Part shown: positions 17,426 through 28,035 of the stretch, in pieces | Layout of the letters: the number at the start of each line of letters is the position of its first letter | How positions within the stretch are numbered: the stretch's first letter is position 1 | Assembly: GCA_015055615.1 (NCBI GenBank) | Contig: SVHT01000002.1 | Location: 124,001 to 188,000, forward strand | Length of the DNA: 64,000 nucleotides | Direction of reading: 5' to 3' | DNA from: Clostridiales bacterium | GTDB taxonomy: Bacteria; Bacillota; Clostridia; Christensenellales; Borkfalkiaceae | Notes under the pieces: model-generated | What the model was told of the DNA's origin: nothing | Databases searched by the model: none | The model's input: only the letters and a program-made list of their open reading frames with translations | Program-made: the position numbers and the translations under genes

Positions 17426-18367
17426 ATGGCAGCAAAGAAAGCGAGTTGGCAAAACAACGCGAAGAGTAGATTGTTCTACATAGCGTTGGTCATACTCCCG
17501 ACTGTACAATTTCTCCTCTTTTGGGTGTACGTAAACCTTAACTCCATTTTGTTGGCGTTTAAGGTTTATGAAAGCGGTGCAACCAGTATGGATCAATTTA
17601 AGTCGGGTTTTGCCAATTTTAAACATTGGTTTACGTCGAACTCTATTATCAAAGGTACGAGATATGGAATTCACGACGTAGCCCCTGCAATTTGGGTATC
17701 GCTCAAAACCTATCTTCTCGGTTTTATAACCAGTGTTCCCTTGGGGTTATTCTTCTCGTACTATATGTTCAAACGTATGCCTGGCGCGGGACTTTTCCGT
17801 ATCCTGCTTTTCTTGCCGTCGATATTATCGGCGGCGCCCCTTGCCTTGATTTTCTTGAACTTGACAAACGGGTTCTTGGGGGGCAAGGACGGATGGTTGC
17901 CGTTCTTAGGCTTTGGTTTAAAGGACAAAGAAAACTACTTTACCACGATGACGGTATTTGGGACCTTTATTAGTTTTGGGACCAGCGTATTGATGTATAC
18001 CAACAAAATGGACGCCATTGCGCCCGAGGTTATCGAATCGGCGCATTTGGACGGCGCAAACGGCGTAAAAGAATTCTGGTATATCGTATTGCCGCAGTCC
18101 TTCTCGATTGTTAAGGTATTCTTGATTACCAGCTTTGCCGGGGCGTTCTCTAACCCTGGTAACGCATACGTCTTGTTTGGTGTTAAGCAACAAACGAATA
18201 TTACGTCGGTAGGGTATCTATTATGGAACGGTGTCCGACATTCGGGCGTATCGATGTGGTTGATGGCTCCTTACGCGGCGTTTGGTTTGATTATTACGGC
18301 AATCGTTGTTCCCTTAACGTTCTTATTCCGTTGGGCGCTGAATAAGTATGCGTGGCAGGACGATTAA
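17426..18367 (+). CDS. ABC sugar importer permease, MalF/UgpA type
   Basis: A 313-residue inner-membrane permease with about six transmembrane helices. The cytoplasmic EAA loop reads EVIESAHLDGANGVKEFWYIVLPQS, which contacts the ATPase. The first helix begins at residue 15 (LFYIALVILPTVQFLLFWVYV). TAAGGAGG, overlapping the binding-protein stop, precedes ATG. It pairs with the MalG-type permease 12 bp downstream. No ATP-binding subunit is encoded in the operon, so a shared MsmX/UgpC-like ATPase elsewhere would be needed. Confidence 0.92.
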   Translation: MAAKKASWQNNAKSRLFYIALVILPTVQFLLFWVYVNLNSILLAFKVYESGATSMDQFKSGFANFKHWFTSNSIIKGTRYGIHDVAPAIWVSLKTYLLGFITSVPLGLFFSYYMFKRMPGAGLFRILLFLPSILSAAPLALIFLNLTNGFLGGKDGWLPFLGFGLKDKENYFTTMTVFGTFISFGTSVLMYTNKMDAIAPEVIESAHLDGANGVKEFWYIVLPQSFSIVKVFLITSFAGAFSNPGNAYVLFGVKQQTNITSVGYLLWNGVRHSGVSMWLMAPYAAFGLIITAIVVPLTFLFRWALNKYAWQDD

Positions 18368-18379
18368 GGAGGTGGAAAT

Positions 18380-19297
18380 ATGAGTCAAGATTCGAAAAAA
18401 AGAGATAAATTTTCACCCCTTACTATCATCATGTTGGTTATCTTGCTTTTCTATTGCGTGGCATTGCTCGCTATGCTGTACTGGGGTTTGTCGCAATCGT
18501 TCAAATCTGCGCGAGCCTATACGTACGACAAGATTTCGTTGCCGAAAAAAGGCACGTTATCGTTGGCGAATTACGTCGGCGTATTTAAGGTAATGAAGGC
18601 AGACTGGATAGGGGATAAGAGTATAGACGGCAGTTTTTCAGCCCTTATGATTAACACGTTGTTCTATGCAGTCGGCGCGGCGTTTGTAAACGTAGCGGTG
18701 ACCTGCTTGGTGGCGTATCTTACGGCAAGATATACGTATTTTTACTCGAAGATACTCTACACGATCGTCGTTATCGTTATGGTCGTTCCCGTTGTAGGCG
18801 CGCAGGCATCGGAAGTGCAGATGTTACGAATGATTAAGCTGTACGATACCCGTTGGGGTTTCCTCGCTTTGAAGGCAAGCTTTGTCGGCGGTGTGTATTT
18901 CTTGGTGTTCCACGCAGCGTTTGAAGGAATTCCTGATACGTATAGCGAAGCGGCAATGATGGACGGTGCGGGGCACTGGTGTATCATGTTGAAGATTTGT
19001 TTGCCGTTGGTACTCAACGTGTTCATGACGGTCTTTTTGATCACCTTTATCCAATATTGGAACGATTATAATTTGCCGTTAATTTATATGCCCCATTATC
19101 CTACGCTTTCGCGCTATATATTCTATTTGGGTAGTACGTCTAGCCCGATTAAAGCGATGGGTGAAAGCTTGAACGCCAACAGTAAAACGGTACAGTTGGC
19201 GGGGACGTTCGTATTGATGTTGCCGGTATTCACCATCTTTATTTTCTTGCATAAGAGATTGATGGGGAACCTTTCTGTCGGCGGTATCAAGGGTTAA
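18380..19297 (+). CDS. ABC sugar importer permease, MalG/UgpE type
   Basis: A 305-residue membrane protein with about six helices and a MalG-type EAA loop, TYSEAAMMDGAGHWCIMLKI followed by CLPL. Helix 1 is at residues about 15-38. SD AAGGAGGTGG precedes ATG 18380. It forms the heterodimeric translocation channel with the preceding permease. A large secreted protein follows 41 bp downstream in the same direction with no terminator between, so it is probably in the same transcript. Confidence 0.92.
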   Translation: MSQDSKKRDKFSPLTIIMLVILLFYCVALLAMLYWGLSQSFKSARAYTYDKISLPKKGTLSLANYVGVFKVMKADWIGDKSIDGSFSALMINTLFYAVGAAFVNVAVTCLVAYLTARYTYFYSKILYTIVVIVMVVPVVGAQASEVQMLRMIKLYDTRWGFLALKASFVGGVYFLVFHAAFEGIPDTYSEAAMMDGAGHWCIMLKICLPLVLNVFMTVFLITFIQYWNDYNLPLIYMPHYPTLSRYIFYLGSTSSPIKAMGESLNANSKTVQLAGTFVLMLPVFTIFIFLHKRLMGNLSVGGIKG

Positions 19298-19338
19298 GAA
19301 CACAAGTTTCAACAGTTAAATATTTAAGGAGATAGAAA

Positions 19339-22300
19339 ATGAAGAAAAAATTATGGATTTCGTCTGTATTGGCGGCTCTGTCCATAACCGCAGTGGCAAC
19401 GGGTATTGCGCTCAACGAAAAGCAAGATACCGGTATCATCACGGTAAACGCTGCGGAAAATTGGGAGATTGGCGATATAGACAATACCTATCTGTATGGT
19501 ACTTCGTTTGAAGTTCCCGCTGCAAAGGTTGAGGTGGGTGGCGAAATGGTAGACGCTGTGGCTACGGTCACCTATCCTAACGGCGTAGTAATTAAGACGG
19601 ATAACGTACCTTTGAACCAGGCAGGTTTGTATACGGTTAGTTATCGTGCGGTAGTAGGCAACGTGCACTACGTTGAAGAAAAATCGTTCAACGTAGAGAA
19701 CAGCGCTTATCTTGCGCAAAACGAAAATAGTACCGTTGAATACGGCACCTATACCAAATTCGGAGCAAACTCTGAAGGCTTGCTCGTACGTTTGGCGCCC
19801 AATGATACGCTTACCTTCTCGCAGCTTATTGACGTAGAAGATATTAGTGGCACGAATAGTATTATCGATTTGTTCGTGACGCCCAACGCAATGGCGGTTT
19901 ACGATTTTAGTAAGCTTGTTATCAGACTCACCGACGCGGTAGATCCGTCGGTATACGTACAGTATCAGCTGAGACGTTATAATGCGGAAGATCGTGCTTT
20001 TAACTGGGGTTACGTAGACGTTTCCTTCAACGGGCAGCCTTGGGTTGGTTATGAAAGGGGCTACCGCATCAACGGTTGGGGTTCGCCGATCTCCTTTACC
20101 TTCTATGCGGCAATGCATAAAGGCAATCAATGGTCGGGTGAAGTTGTAGAACGTACTCCTGACATCGATAAATGTAGAATTGTCTTCGATCCATTGACGA
20201 CGGAGGCAAGGGCGGGCAACGTACATATTGCTAACTTGAACAACCCCACGTTGTTCGAGCAGGAATGGAAGGGTTGGCCCAGCGGTAAAGTAAGATTGTC
20301 ATTGAAGGCAGAAGAAGTAAAATCGGAAACCGCAAACTTCTGTATAACGAAAGTAATGGGCATGGATGACCTGTCCAAGAATTCTTTCGTTGAAACGGAG
20401 GCTCCTTTGGTAAGCGTTTCTATGGCGGAAGATGAAATGCCCACGGGCGAAGTAGGAGCTGATTATCCCATCCCCATGGCAACGGCATTTGATATGTACT
20501 CGGGCGATTGTAATACGAAAGTCAGCGTTTACCGTGACTATGCAAGCGATACGCCCATTAGCGTAGGCGTTGTGAACGGTAAATTCAAGCCCACGGTTGC
20601 AGGTTGGCACACGATTGTTTACAAAGCAAAGGACGTTTTGGGCAACGAAGGCGAAACGATTCGTAACGTATACGTAGAAAACGACCTTGGCGACATCACC
20701 ATAACCTTGCCCGACGCAATGGTAACGGAAATTGCGCTCGGCGAATGGGTACCCGTAAATGCGGCAAGCTATACCGGCGACTGCGGTATTGCAAACATGA
20801 AGATTACGGCAAGCCTTGGCGAAGAAACGTACGAAATTACCGATGGTTTCCGTCCTGAAAAAGCAGGCGATTGGAAAGTTCAATACACGGTAACCGACTA
20901 CATTGGCAGAAGTGCTACGGCTGAATATACCGTAAAAGCAGAAGCGAAAGAGGGTTACGTTCTTTTGGACAAACTTACCCTTCCTAAGATTTTTGTGTCG
21001 GACAGTGAATACGTCCTTCCCGTGCTCTATGCAACGAGCTACGCGACGGGCGAAGCGGTTCGCACGCTTTGCGACGTTGTAGTCAGCGATAATAACGGTG
21101 ACACGACGTATACGGCTGGACAATCCTTTAAACCTTCCGTTGTAAACAACGGCGATATCGTAACGGTTTCCTATCAGTGCGACGGTTACGTTCTTGAAAC
21201 GAGAAAAATTCCCGCAATTTTGGTAAAAGACGAAAACGGTGGCTTTATCGTTCAGAATTATCTGTTCGGCGAAGGTTTCACGACCTCGTATATTGGGGAA
21301 AACGGTAGAAAATACAGCGCTGGTATCGAAGTTATCGCGGATAATGCATCCGAACTTTGTGGTTGGACGTTTGCAACGCCACAGATTATGAACAACTTCA
21401 AGTTGGAATTTGAGGGTATTGCAAATAAGACGAACTTTGAATCGTTGATTATCACGCTTACCGACTCGAAGAACGAAAATGAACAAATCAGCGTTGAATT
21501 GAAAGTAAGACCGAACGGTGCGACGGTTGTTGTCGGCGATAAGAGCGTTGATACGGAATCGGTAAATATGGCGGCGAACAAGGCGTATGCGCTTTCCTAC
21601 GCAAAAGGTAAGTTTAGTTTCGGCGGATTGAATATTGCTGCGGAAAAGACGGTGAACGGCGAAACGTTTAACGGATTCTCTTCCTCGCTTGCATACGTAC
21701 GTGTAGAAATGAAGAACGCAAGAAAGGGCGCAAGCTATAAATTGCGTAGTATTAACGAATCGAACATTTCTTGGAGAAACTTGGAAGTATTCGCGCCCAA
21801 CTTCGAAATTTTGGGTGATTTCGGTGGTAACCAGCTTTTGAATAGCGTATTCGACATTCCTACGGCAGTAGCAAACGACGTATTTGCGCCCAACGTAGAT
21901 TTGACGATGACGGTTACGGCACCCGACGGTTCGGTTGTTGTGGACAACGACGGCTTGGAATTGAAAGACGTCAAGACGGATAAAGTATATTCCATTACGA
22001 TGTCGCAATACGGTAAGTACAGCATTACGTATTCGACGACGGAAAGAGATTGGGTGGCATACAACACATTGAGCGTTACCAAAGCGGTATACGTTATCGA
22101 CGAAACGGCTCCCCAGGTAGTTTTCACCAACGCAACGCAGACGACGGCGAAGGTTGGCGACGTAATCGTATGTCCTAACGTAGTGTATAGAGATAACGTT
22201 ACGGCAACGGAAAACATTCGTATCTTGTCGGGCGTATACAATCCTTACGGCAAATTCCTTATGTTTGAAGGAGACGTAAACGCAATTGAATGCAAATACG

Positions 22301-22386
22301 AAGGCAACTATAAATTTATCGTTATGGTATACGATGAATTTGGTAACATGAGTTCCGTAACGCACACCGTTACGGTTACGAAGTGA
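19339..22386 (+). CDS. Large secreted protein with Ig-like domains, unknown function
   Basis: A 1015-residue exported protein that I cannot assign. Residues 1-38 are a signal peptide (WISSVLAALSITAVATGIAL; cleavage near VNA-AEN). Residues about 40-125 and 355-535 contain beta-strand patterns of bacterial Ig-like/cadherin-like folds (VSVYRDYASD, HTIVYKAKDVLGNEGETIRN, WKVQYTVTDYIGRSATAEYT). Residues 130-345 look like a jelly-roll or lectin-type domain. The C-terminal ~150 residues are another Ig-like pair (VYDEFGNMSSVTHTVTVTK). No cell-wall sorting signal, lipobox or C-terminal helix is present. It is flanked by the importer and a DUF4838 lipoprotein whose SD overlaps its stop (TGATAGGAGGT), which suggests one functional unit acting on the same glycan. 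Confidence 0.85.
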   Translation: MKKKLWISSVLAALSITAVATGIALNEKQDTGIITVNAAENWEIGDIDNTYLYGTSFEVPAAKVEVGGEMVDAVATVTYPNGVVIKTDNVPLNQAGLYTVSYRAVVGNVHYVEEKSFNVENSAYLAQNENSTVEYGTYTKFGANSEGLLVRLAPNDTLTFSQLIDVEDISGTNSIIDLFVTPNAMAVYDFSKLVIRLTDAVDPSVYVQYQLRRYNAEDRAFNWGYVDVSFNGQPWVGYERGYRINGWGSPISFTFYAAMHKGNQWSGEVVERTPDIDKCRIVFDPLTTEARAGNVHIANLNNPTLFEQEWKGWPSGKVRLSLKAEEVKSETANFCITKVMGMDDLSKNSFVETEAPLVSVSMAEDEMPTGEVGADYPIPMATAFDMYSGDCNTKVSVYRDYASDTPISVGVVNGKFKPTVAGWHTIVYKAKDVLGNEGETIRNVYVENDLGDITITLPDAMVTEIALGEWVPVNAASYTGDCGIANMKITASLGEETYEITDGFRPEKAGDWKVQYTVTDYIGRSATAEYTVKAEAKEGYVLLDKLTLPKIFVSDSEYVLPVLYATSYATGEAVRTLCDVVVSDNNGDTTYTAGQSFKPSVVNNGDIVTVSYQCDGYVLETRKIPAILVKDENGGFIVQNYLFGEGFTTSYIGENGRKYSAGIEVIADNASELCGWTFATPQIMNNFKLEFEGIANKTNFESLIITLTDSKNENEQISVELKVRPNGATVVVGDKSVDTESVNMAANKAYALSYAKGKFSFGGLNIAAEKTVNGETFNGFSSSLAYVRVEMKNARKGASYKLRSINESNISWRNLEVFAPNFEILGDFGGNQLLNSVFDIPTAVANDVFAPNVDLTMTVTAPDGSVVVDNDGLELKDVKTDKVYSITMSQYGKYSITYSTTERDWVAYNTLSVTKAVYVIDETAPQVVFTNATQTTAKVGDVIVCPNVVYRDNVTATENIRILSGVYNPYGKFLMFEGDVNAIECKYEGNYKFIVMVYDEFGNMSSVTHTVTVTK

Positions 22387-22401
22387 TAGGAGGTGTGCGC
22401 G

Positions 22402-24645
22402 ATGAAATTAAAAAAATTAGCAGCTAGCTTGTTGGCGTTTTCCTGTCTTTTCGCATGCGCATGCGGTGATAAGGGTGGAAACGGTGTCGTTATTGGTGGA
22501 AATAGTAGCGATATAACCAGCGACAGCAGCGATATCGTTAGCGGAAGTGATAGTGGCGATAACGGCGATAACGGTAATACGTCCATCGGTGGTATCCTTA
22601 CCGAACCGGAAATTCCCGTAACGTACGTAGAAGGCACTTTGCACGACGTACACGTAAATTACGATGAACCCGTTTCCGACTTTGTTGTAAACGGTCAGAC
22701 GAATTACACCATCGTCATCGGTGGCGCAGACAGAGGTAAGGCGTCCGGTCTTTTGACGGAAAACATATTTAAATCTTGTGGCGCAAATATATCGGCTATA
22801 AACATCTCCGAACTTACGGAATTTAATGCAAATTCGCAGTACATTTTCCTTGGTTGTGAAGAATTTTTTGCACAATGCGGTGGTGAAATGCCCGATTACG
22901 ACACGATTGGCGTAGCCGGTTATCAAATTAAAACGATAGATAAGAGTATATTCATTAATGCTTATACCCTCCATGGTTGGCAGATGGGTGCGATTGCGTT
23001 CTTGCGCGAAACAATCGGTTACGATATGTTGGGGGAAGATTTAGTCGTTTATGAAATGGACGGTGAAATGGGTAAGAAGATGCCCTATATGGATATTTTA
23101 GAACGTCCCGACTTCGATTATCGCATCAACAGCGGCGTGGCTACGCAAACGGAAATTTTCGGTATGGGTTATACGTACGTAGACCCCATCATGAGCACGG
23201 GCGAATCGTGGGTACATAACGTGTACGACTTCATTTCCCTCGAAGAAATGGATGAAAACCCTGACTGGGGTTCCAATGATGCGACGCGTTGGCAGCTTTG
23301 CTATACTTCGCGTGGTAACAAGGACTCCTACAAGAAGATGGTTCAACATATTGCGGACAAGATTATCATGCACTTAAAGGATCATCCCGATAAGGATACG
23401 ATGATAATAGGTCAGCACGATATCGGTGCTGGCACGCCGATGGTACAAAACTGTAACTGTGCCGCTTGTCAAGCAAGCTACGACTACTACGGTACGTTCG
23501 GTGCGGCGTGGTTGTCTCTTTGTAACCGTGCGTCTATCTTGGTAGACGAATACTTGAAGACGGACGATGCAATCGCATTCTTCGGCGAAGTAAAGAAATA
23601 CAACCTTTTGCAGCTCGTATATCATACGCAGGTAAACCCGCCTATTGAAGGTGACCAAAACGGTTATATCTACGACGAAAACGGTCATGGTACTCCTAAG
23701 GTAGAAATGTGGTTCAACAACGACGGTACGATGGAAGCGTGGGAAGACGCTTGGTCGGGCGAGGATGAACTCTCGACGGAAGAAGCGGCTGTAAAAGAAT
23801 GGTCGGATAGATACGAACGTCTGTACGCGGCACCCAACGTACACTATATGTACGCAACGTCGGGAGCGGACTGGACGCACTCCTACTTGGATATTGAAAA
23901 TTACGGCTGGATGAACATTGCAAAAGGCTGGGCGGGCGTTAACAGCCACAAGGAAGGCGATGACAGAGGTGGTAATTTCTTCATTTGGGCGTATGCCTTG
24001 AACTCCGAATTTTACCTCTATCCCTACAACTCCTTTGATACCAGCTGGGAAACGACGAGATTCTTCAAGCAGCTTGGCGCGAAGTATATATTCTGGCAAG
24101 GTCTGTATCAAAACAAGAACAACTCAGGCTTTACCAAGCTTCGTAACTATTTGGACTCGAAGGTAGAATTTGACGTAAACGCAGACTATGAGTACTACGT
24201 AAACAAATTCTTCAAGTACTATTACGGCGTAGGTGGCGAATATTTGCAGCGTTTCTTCGACGAAGTACAGGCGCATTGCCGTTGGATTGAAGTAAACAAT
24301 AAAGTAAACGGTGGTATCCACAACAATCGACTCGGCTATGCAGAAAACTGGCCCGAAGGCACGATTAAGAGCTGGATAGATTTGTTGGCAGACGCGTATG
24401 ACGCAGTGGAACAAGAATACAAGGTAAGCGATCCTGAAAAGTATGAAGTTTACAAAAAGCATATTATGATTGAAGAACTTTTCCCCGTTTACGTACAGTG
24501 TACCACGTATGCAGCCTCGTATGCAGAGGCGGAATTGAAGGCAAAACGTAAAGCATTCTTGGAAAACTTCTACGCGCTTGGGAATGCTATCCACGCAGAA
24601 GGCCGTTTGATGACGATCATCACGGATGCTTGGGATTTGGACTAA
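22402..24645 (+). CDS. DUF4838-family lipoprotein with GH67 N-terminal-like domain
   Basis: A 747-residue lipoprotein. The signal peptide (LKKLAASLLAFSCLFACAC) ends at Cys 18 or 20, followed by a Ser/Asp/Gly stalk to about residue 65. Residues about 75-215 resemble the alpha-glucuronidase N-terminal domain (YTIVIGGADRGKASGLL, QYIFLGCEEF, AFLRETIGYDML). Residues about 225-600 fit DUF4838, including the characteristic CNCAACQASYDYYG, GQHDIG and a Trp-rich region. ATG 22402 is chosen because TAGGAGGT precedes it by 7 nt; a GTG nine bases earlier lies on that SD. The giant gene at 5826 ends in the same domain pair, so the cluster encodes two paralogues. Glycosidase activity is plausible but not shown by any motif I can verify. 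Confidence 0.82.
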   Translation: MKLKKLAASLLAFSCLFACACGDKGGNGVVIGGNSSDITSDSSDIVSGSDSGDNGDNGNTSIGGILTEPEIPVTYVEGTLHDVHVNYDEPVSDFVVNGQTNYTIVIGGADRGKASGLLTENIFKSCGANISAINISELTEFNANSQYIFLGCEEFFAQCGGEMPDYDTIGVAGYQIKTIDKSIFINAYTLHGWQMGAIAFLRETIGYDMLGEDLVVYEMDGEMGKKMPYMDILERPDFDYRINSGVATQTEIFGMGYTYVDPIMSTGESWVHNVYDFISLEEMDENPDWGSNDATRWQLCYTSRGNKDSYKKMVQHIADKIIMHLKDHPDKDTMIIGQHDIGAGTPMVQNCNCAACQASYDYYGTFGAAWLSLCNRASILVDEYLKTDDAIAFFGEVKKYNLLQLVYHTQVNPPIEGDQNGYIYDENGHGTPKVEMWFNNDGTMEAWEDAWSGEDELSTEEAAVKEWSDRYERLYAAPNVHYMYATSGADWTHSYLDIENYGWMNIAKGWAGVNSHKEGDDRGGNFFIWAYALNSEFYLYPYNSFDTSWETTRFFKQLGAKYIFWQGLYQNKNNSGFTKLRNYLDSKVEFDVNADYEYYVNKFFKYYYGVGGEYLQRFFDEVQAHCRWIEVNNKVNGGIHNNRLGYAENWPEGTIKSWIDLLADAYDAVEQEYKVSDPEKYEVYKKHIMIEELFPVYVQCTTYAASYAEAELKAKRKAFLENFYALGNAIHAEGRLMTIITDAWDLD

Positions 24646-24663
24646 TGGAAGGAGGAGAATAAA

Positions 24664-27600
24664 ATGAAGAAAATGAAAACATTACTTTTGACTCTTGCCC
24701 TTAGTTGTACGTTTGCTGCGACGATGGCGGCGGTTGGTTGCGGTGAGGACGGCGCAGTTTTGCCGCCTCCCAGCACCGATTCTAGCGTTGGTTCTAACGA
24801 TAGCGTTGGTTCTAACGATAGCGTTGATTCCAGTGTGGATAGCGGTTCGAGCGATAGCTCGGATTGGTTTGCCGGTCTGGATGAAAATCCCATCAGCATT
24901 CGTTTTACAACTTCTTATGTGGATGTAAAGCAATACGAAACCATAGACCTTGGTTGTGTTGTAAAAGGTACGACGAAAGCGGCAGTGCTTGAATCCTCTG
25001 ACGAATCGGTTGCTACGGTAGATGCAAACGGTATCGTTACGACGTACGGCAAATTGGGCGAAGCAACGATTACGGCGACGGTAGAAGGCATCAGTGCGAC
25101 GTGTACCGTTAAGGTAATAGAATCCGCTTTCGCACCCGTCATCGTATTGAACTCGAACGAGTACACGGTTGAAACGGGGGATACCTTGGAATTCAACGTT
25201 TCGGCTGAATGGAACAATATCGAGCTTGCGGAGGATATTGATTACGCAGTATCGTTCGCGCAGGATTCGCAAGGAGCAACGTCTGAAATCAGCGTGGAAG
25301 GTAACGTTGTGAAGGTTGTTGCCGGCGAAAACGCTGAAAGCTTTGACTTAATTGTTTCTGCAACGATTCGTGGTGTTTATACCAACGCTCGCATTACGGT
25401 CAACGTGGTTGGACAAACGTTAAAATTGCAATCGACGACCGCTGACTTCAAGCCCGAAATGGGTCAGTACGTAGCGAATATATACGCGACGGGCGAATAT
25501 GGCGACGTGAACAGTATTCCTCTCTCTTTTGTTGCGACGAAAGGCGGAAAAGAAGTAGCGGCGAATATCTCTTGGGAGATAAAAAGCACTACTCTTGAAT
25601 ATGCACTTGCTAGCGGCGAGGACGGCAACGCAGTTGCAATCGAAGACGGCAATATCGTAGGTAAAAAGAGAGGTTCCGCTATCCTTGTAGGTACGGCGGA
25701 ATTCGAAGGCGAAACGGCGACGGTAGAAATCCTTTGCAACGTAGAAGCAGTAGAAGTGCATTTGGAAGATAAAATCGATCCGATTGAAATAGCAAACCTC
25801 AAAACGTTTAATACGACGTCGTCGTTAATCGGTAGTTTGAAAAATGCAGAAATTCACGGCAGAGAAGTACACGACCGTATTGCGAAAACCAACGACGGTC
25901 GCGCAAGAGTTCAATTCTCGTCGAAGAATTTCCCTTCTACGGCAAAAGAATTGGGCGAGCAGCAGCTCGTTTTGAACACCGACCTCGTTCGCTATACGAT
26001 GGACGTGGAAATTTATACCATGGTTATCAACGACGCGACTGAACTTGACGCGATGAGAACGATGGCGGATACGGGCGAAACGGAGCTCAATTACAGATAC
26101 AACCAAATCAAACCTTCGCAGTATTTCGACGGATACTTTGTTTTGGGCAACGATATTGCTTATAACAAAGAAATCATGTCTATGACGGATACGGGTTCCG
26201 TATGGTGGTGTCAAGGTACGACGGATGACCATACCAGAGGGTTTAGAGGTGTATTCGACGGTAAAGGCTATAACATTGACGGTGTGACGGTGGGTTCGAA
26301 ACATCCTTCTGGTTCCGCTAAAGAAAGCGGTGGTATCTTCGGTTATCTTTCCAAGGAAGGTATCGTAAAGAACGTATCCTTTACCAACGCAGTATTGTGC
26401 GCAAATAACGGTTTTATTTGCTCGATGGGCGACGGTACGATTGAAAACGTAAGTATTTCGTACAAGAAAATCGGTGGCGACAAGGCAACGGAAAGCGTTA
26501 ATCCGACGAATAGTCTTGACGACATCCGTACGATGGGTTCGTTCTTCTCGTATAAAGCCGGTTCCAATGCAACGGTAAGAAACTGTCTTGTTGACGCATC
26601 TGCGGCAGATATCACGGAAGAAAAGGGTGTATTCAAAGGCACGAAGACCTACAACATCAACTTGATTGGTAAAGCGAAGAACATTAGCAACGTAATCGCA
26701 ATTTGTCCTAATCAGAAAGTTTTGGATACGTCGGGCGCTGATGTTAAGAAACTCAACTACGTAGAAATGTCGCAAGAAATCGAGATATTCAATAAATTCG
26801 ATTCGACTATTTGGACGACGGTTGAAAATATCCCTATGTTCGTGAACCAGGCGGAAAATCTTGACGTTAACGCGGAAGTTGGTTTCCTTAACGTGAAAGA
26901 CACGTTAGTGGCGGGCTTTGAAATGCTTATTCTTCCCAGCAATCCTTACGTACAGATTGAATTGGCGGAATTGCAAGGCGTTACGTACGAAAACAACTTG
27001 CTCAAAGCAACGGAAGAGGCGTTTACCAAGACGGCAGTGCTTACGGTAACCTCTTTGTTCAACCCTGAAATCACGGCGACGCACGAGGTTTATATTGACA
27101 GCTACGGCGAAGCAGTAGGCGTTCCCGGTGGTGGGTTTGCTACGGTAACGCACCAGAATAACGTCCTTACGCTGGGCGATAACAGCTGGATGGGCGATAC
27201 GAATTACGTATACATCGGCTCGGATGTTATCAGTATTGGCGATGGCGCAGAAAGCGTTGTTGTTGACATGGAAAAGCTTGTTTGGGGTGAACAAACCGTG
27301 ACGGTTGTCATGGTCAAGAATGGCGAAAGAACGCATTTTGACCTTACGTTGAACAAGTGGTTCGAGTCTGATGATTTTGCGAACAGCGAAGTCGTAGCCG
27401 ACCACGTATTCCACCAAGTACGTAGAGAAAACGGTAATACTAAGCTGGTGGAAGTTGCAGAAATTCCTGAAAACATCAAGGTGTCTGAAGACTATGAAAA
27501 CGTAACCAGAATGGACAGCTATACGCAGTGGACTTCGGCGTTAGGTAGAGAATTCTTCAACGATCAAGATGTCAGCGAGTATACAGATCTTTGGTTTGGC

Positions 27601-27921
27601 GTTGCAATTACCAACGGTCGTTTCATTTCGCAAGCGCAAGAAGTTCCCGCATCGTGGGTATATTTCCACTTCGTACAGGTAGTAGACGGCGAATGGGTTG
27701 CGGAAGTAACCATTGGCGGAAAATTATACAAGACGGAATTCAATATCGAAGGTACGAAGGTGCAAGATCTCCTTTACCGCGGTGGTTGGGCAACCGGTTT
27801 CTTGTGGTATAATAACAACGTAGGCGAAGATGACGTAAGCGAAGAAAAGCCGACCAGCATGTTTACGACGGAAATCCGTGGCGTAAAGAAAGCGGCAGAA
27901 GGCGCAGGAACGGAAGCATAA
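24664..27921 (+). CDS. Modular surface lipoprotein with Big_2 domain, GLUG/beta-helix region and C-terminal shared module
   Basis: A 1085-residue lipoprotein. The signal peptide ends in lipobox AAVGC; the stalk contains tandem SNDSVG repeats. Residues about 75-155 form a Big_2 Ig-like domain (ESSDESVATVDANGIVTTYG, ATITATVEG), followed by two further Ig-like stretches to about 365. Residues about 480-700 are a GLUG/beta-helix-like region (FRGVFDGKGYNIDGVTVG, GGIFGYLSKEGIVKNVSFTN) like that in the giant at 5826. Residues about 920-1075 are one copy of the shared ~165-aa module (LWFGVAITNGRF, SWVYFHFVQ, FTTEIRG). GGAAGGAGGAG precedes ATG, 18 bp after the previous stop. The likely role is a binding or scaffold protein at the cell surface. 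Confidence 0.85.
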   Translation: MKKMKTLLLTLALSCTFAATMAAVGCGEDGAVLPPPSTDSSVGSNDSVGSNDSVDSSVDSGSSDSSDWFAGLDENPISIRFTTSYVDVKQYETIDLGCVVKGTTKAAVLESSDESVATVDANGIVTTYGKLGEATITATVEGISATCTVKVIESAFAPVIVLNSNEYTVETGDTLEFNVSAEWNNIELAEDIDYAVSFAQDSQGATSEISVEGNVVKVVAGENAESFDLIVSATIRGVYTNARITVNVVGQTLKLQSTTADFKPEMGQYVANIYATGEYGDVNSIPLSFVATKGGKEVAANISWEIKSTTLEYALASGEDGNAVAIEDGNIVGKKRGSAILVGTAEFEGETATVEILCNVEAVEVHLEDKIDPIEIANLKTFNTTSSLIGSLKNAEIHGREVHDRIAKTNDGRARVQFSSKNFPSTAKELGEQQLVLNTDLVRYTMDVEIYTMVINDATELDAMRTMADTGETELNYRYNQIKPSQYFDGYFVLGNDIAYNKEIMSMTDTGSVWWCQGTTDDHTRGFRGVFDGKGYNIDGVTVGSKHPSGSAKESGGIFGYLSKEGIVKNVSFTNAVLCANNGFICSMGDGTIENVSISYKKIGGDKATESVNPTNSLDDIRTMGSFFSYKAGSNATVRNCLVDASAADITEEKGVFKGTKTYNINLIGKAKNISNVIAICPNQKVLDTSGADVKKLNYVEMSQEIEIFNKFDSTIWTTVENIPMFVNQAENLDVNAEVGFLNVKDTLVAGFEMLILPSNPYVQIELAELQGVTYENNLLKATEEAFTKTAVLTVTSLFNPEITATHEVYIDSYGEAVGVPGGGFATVTHQNNVLTLGDNSWMGDTNYVYIGSDVISIGDGAESVVVDMEKLVWGEQTVTVVMVKNGERTHFDLTLNKWFESDDFANSEVVADHVFHQVRRENGNTKLVEVAEIPENIKVSEDYENVTRMDSYTQWTSALGREFFNDQDVSEYTDLWFGVAITNGRFISQAQEVPASWVYFHFVQVVDGEWVAEVTIGGKLYKTEFNIEGTKVQDLLYRGGWATGFLWYNNNVGEDDVSEEKPTSMFTTEIRGVKKAAEGAGTEA

Positions 27922-28035
27922 AAAACAGCCGAAAAATCGGCAAAAATAATGGAAACGCGGTGGCGGCGGAACGAATAGCTCCGTCGTCCCTGCGTGGATA
28001 TAAAAAAGAAAAAATATTAAATTGGAGGGAAAAAT

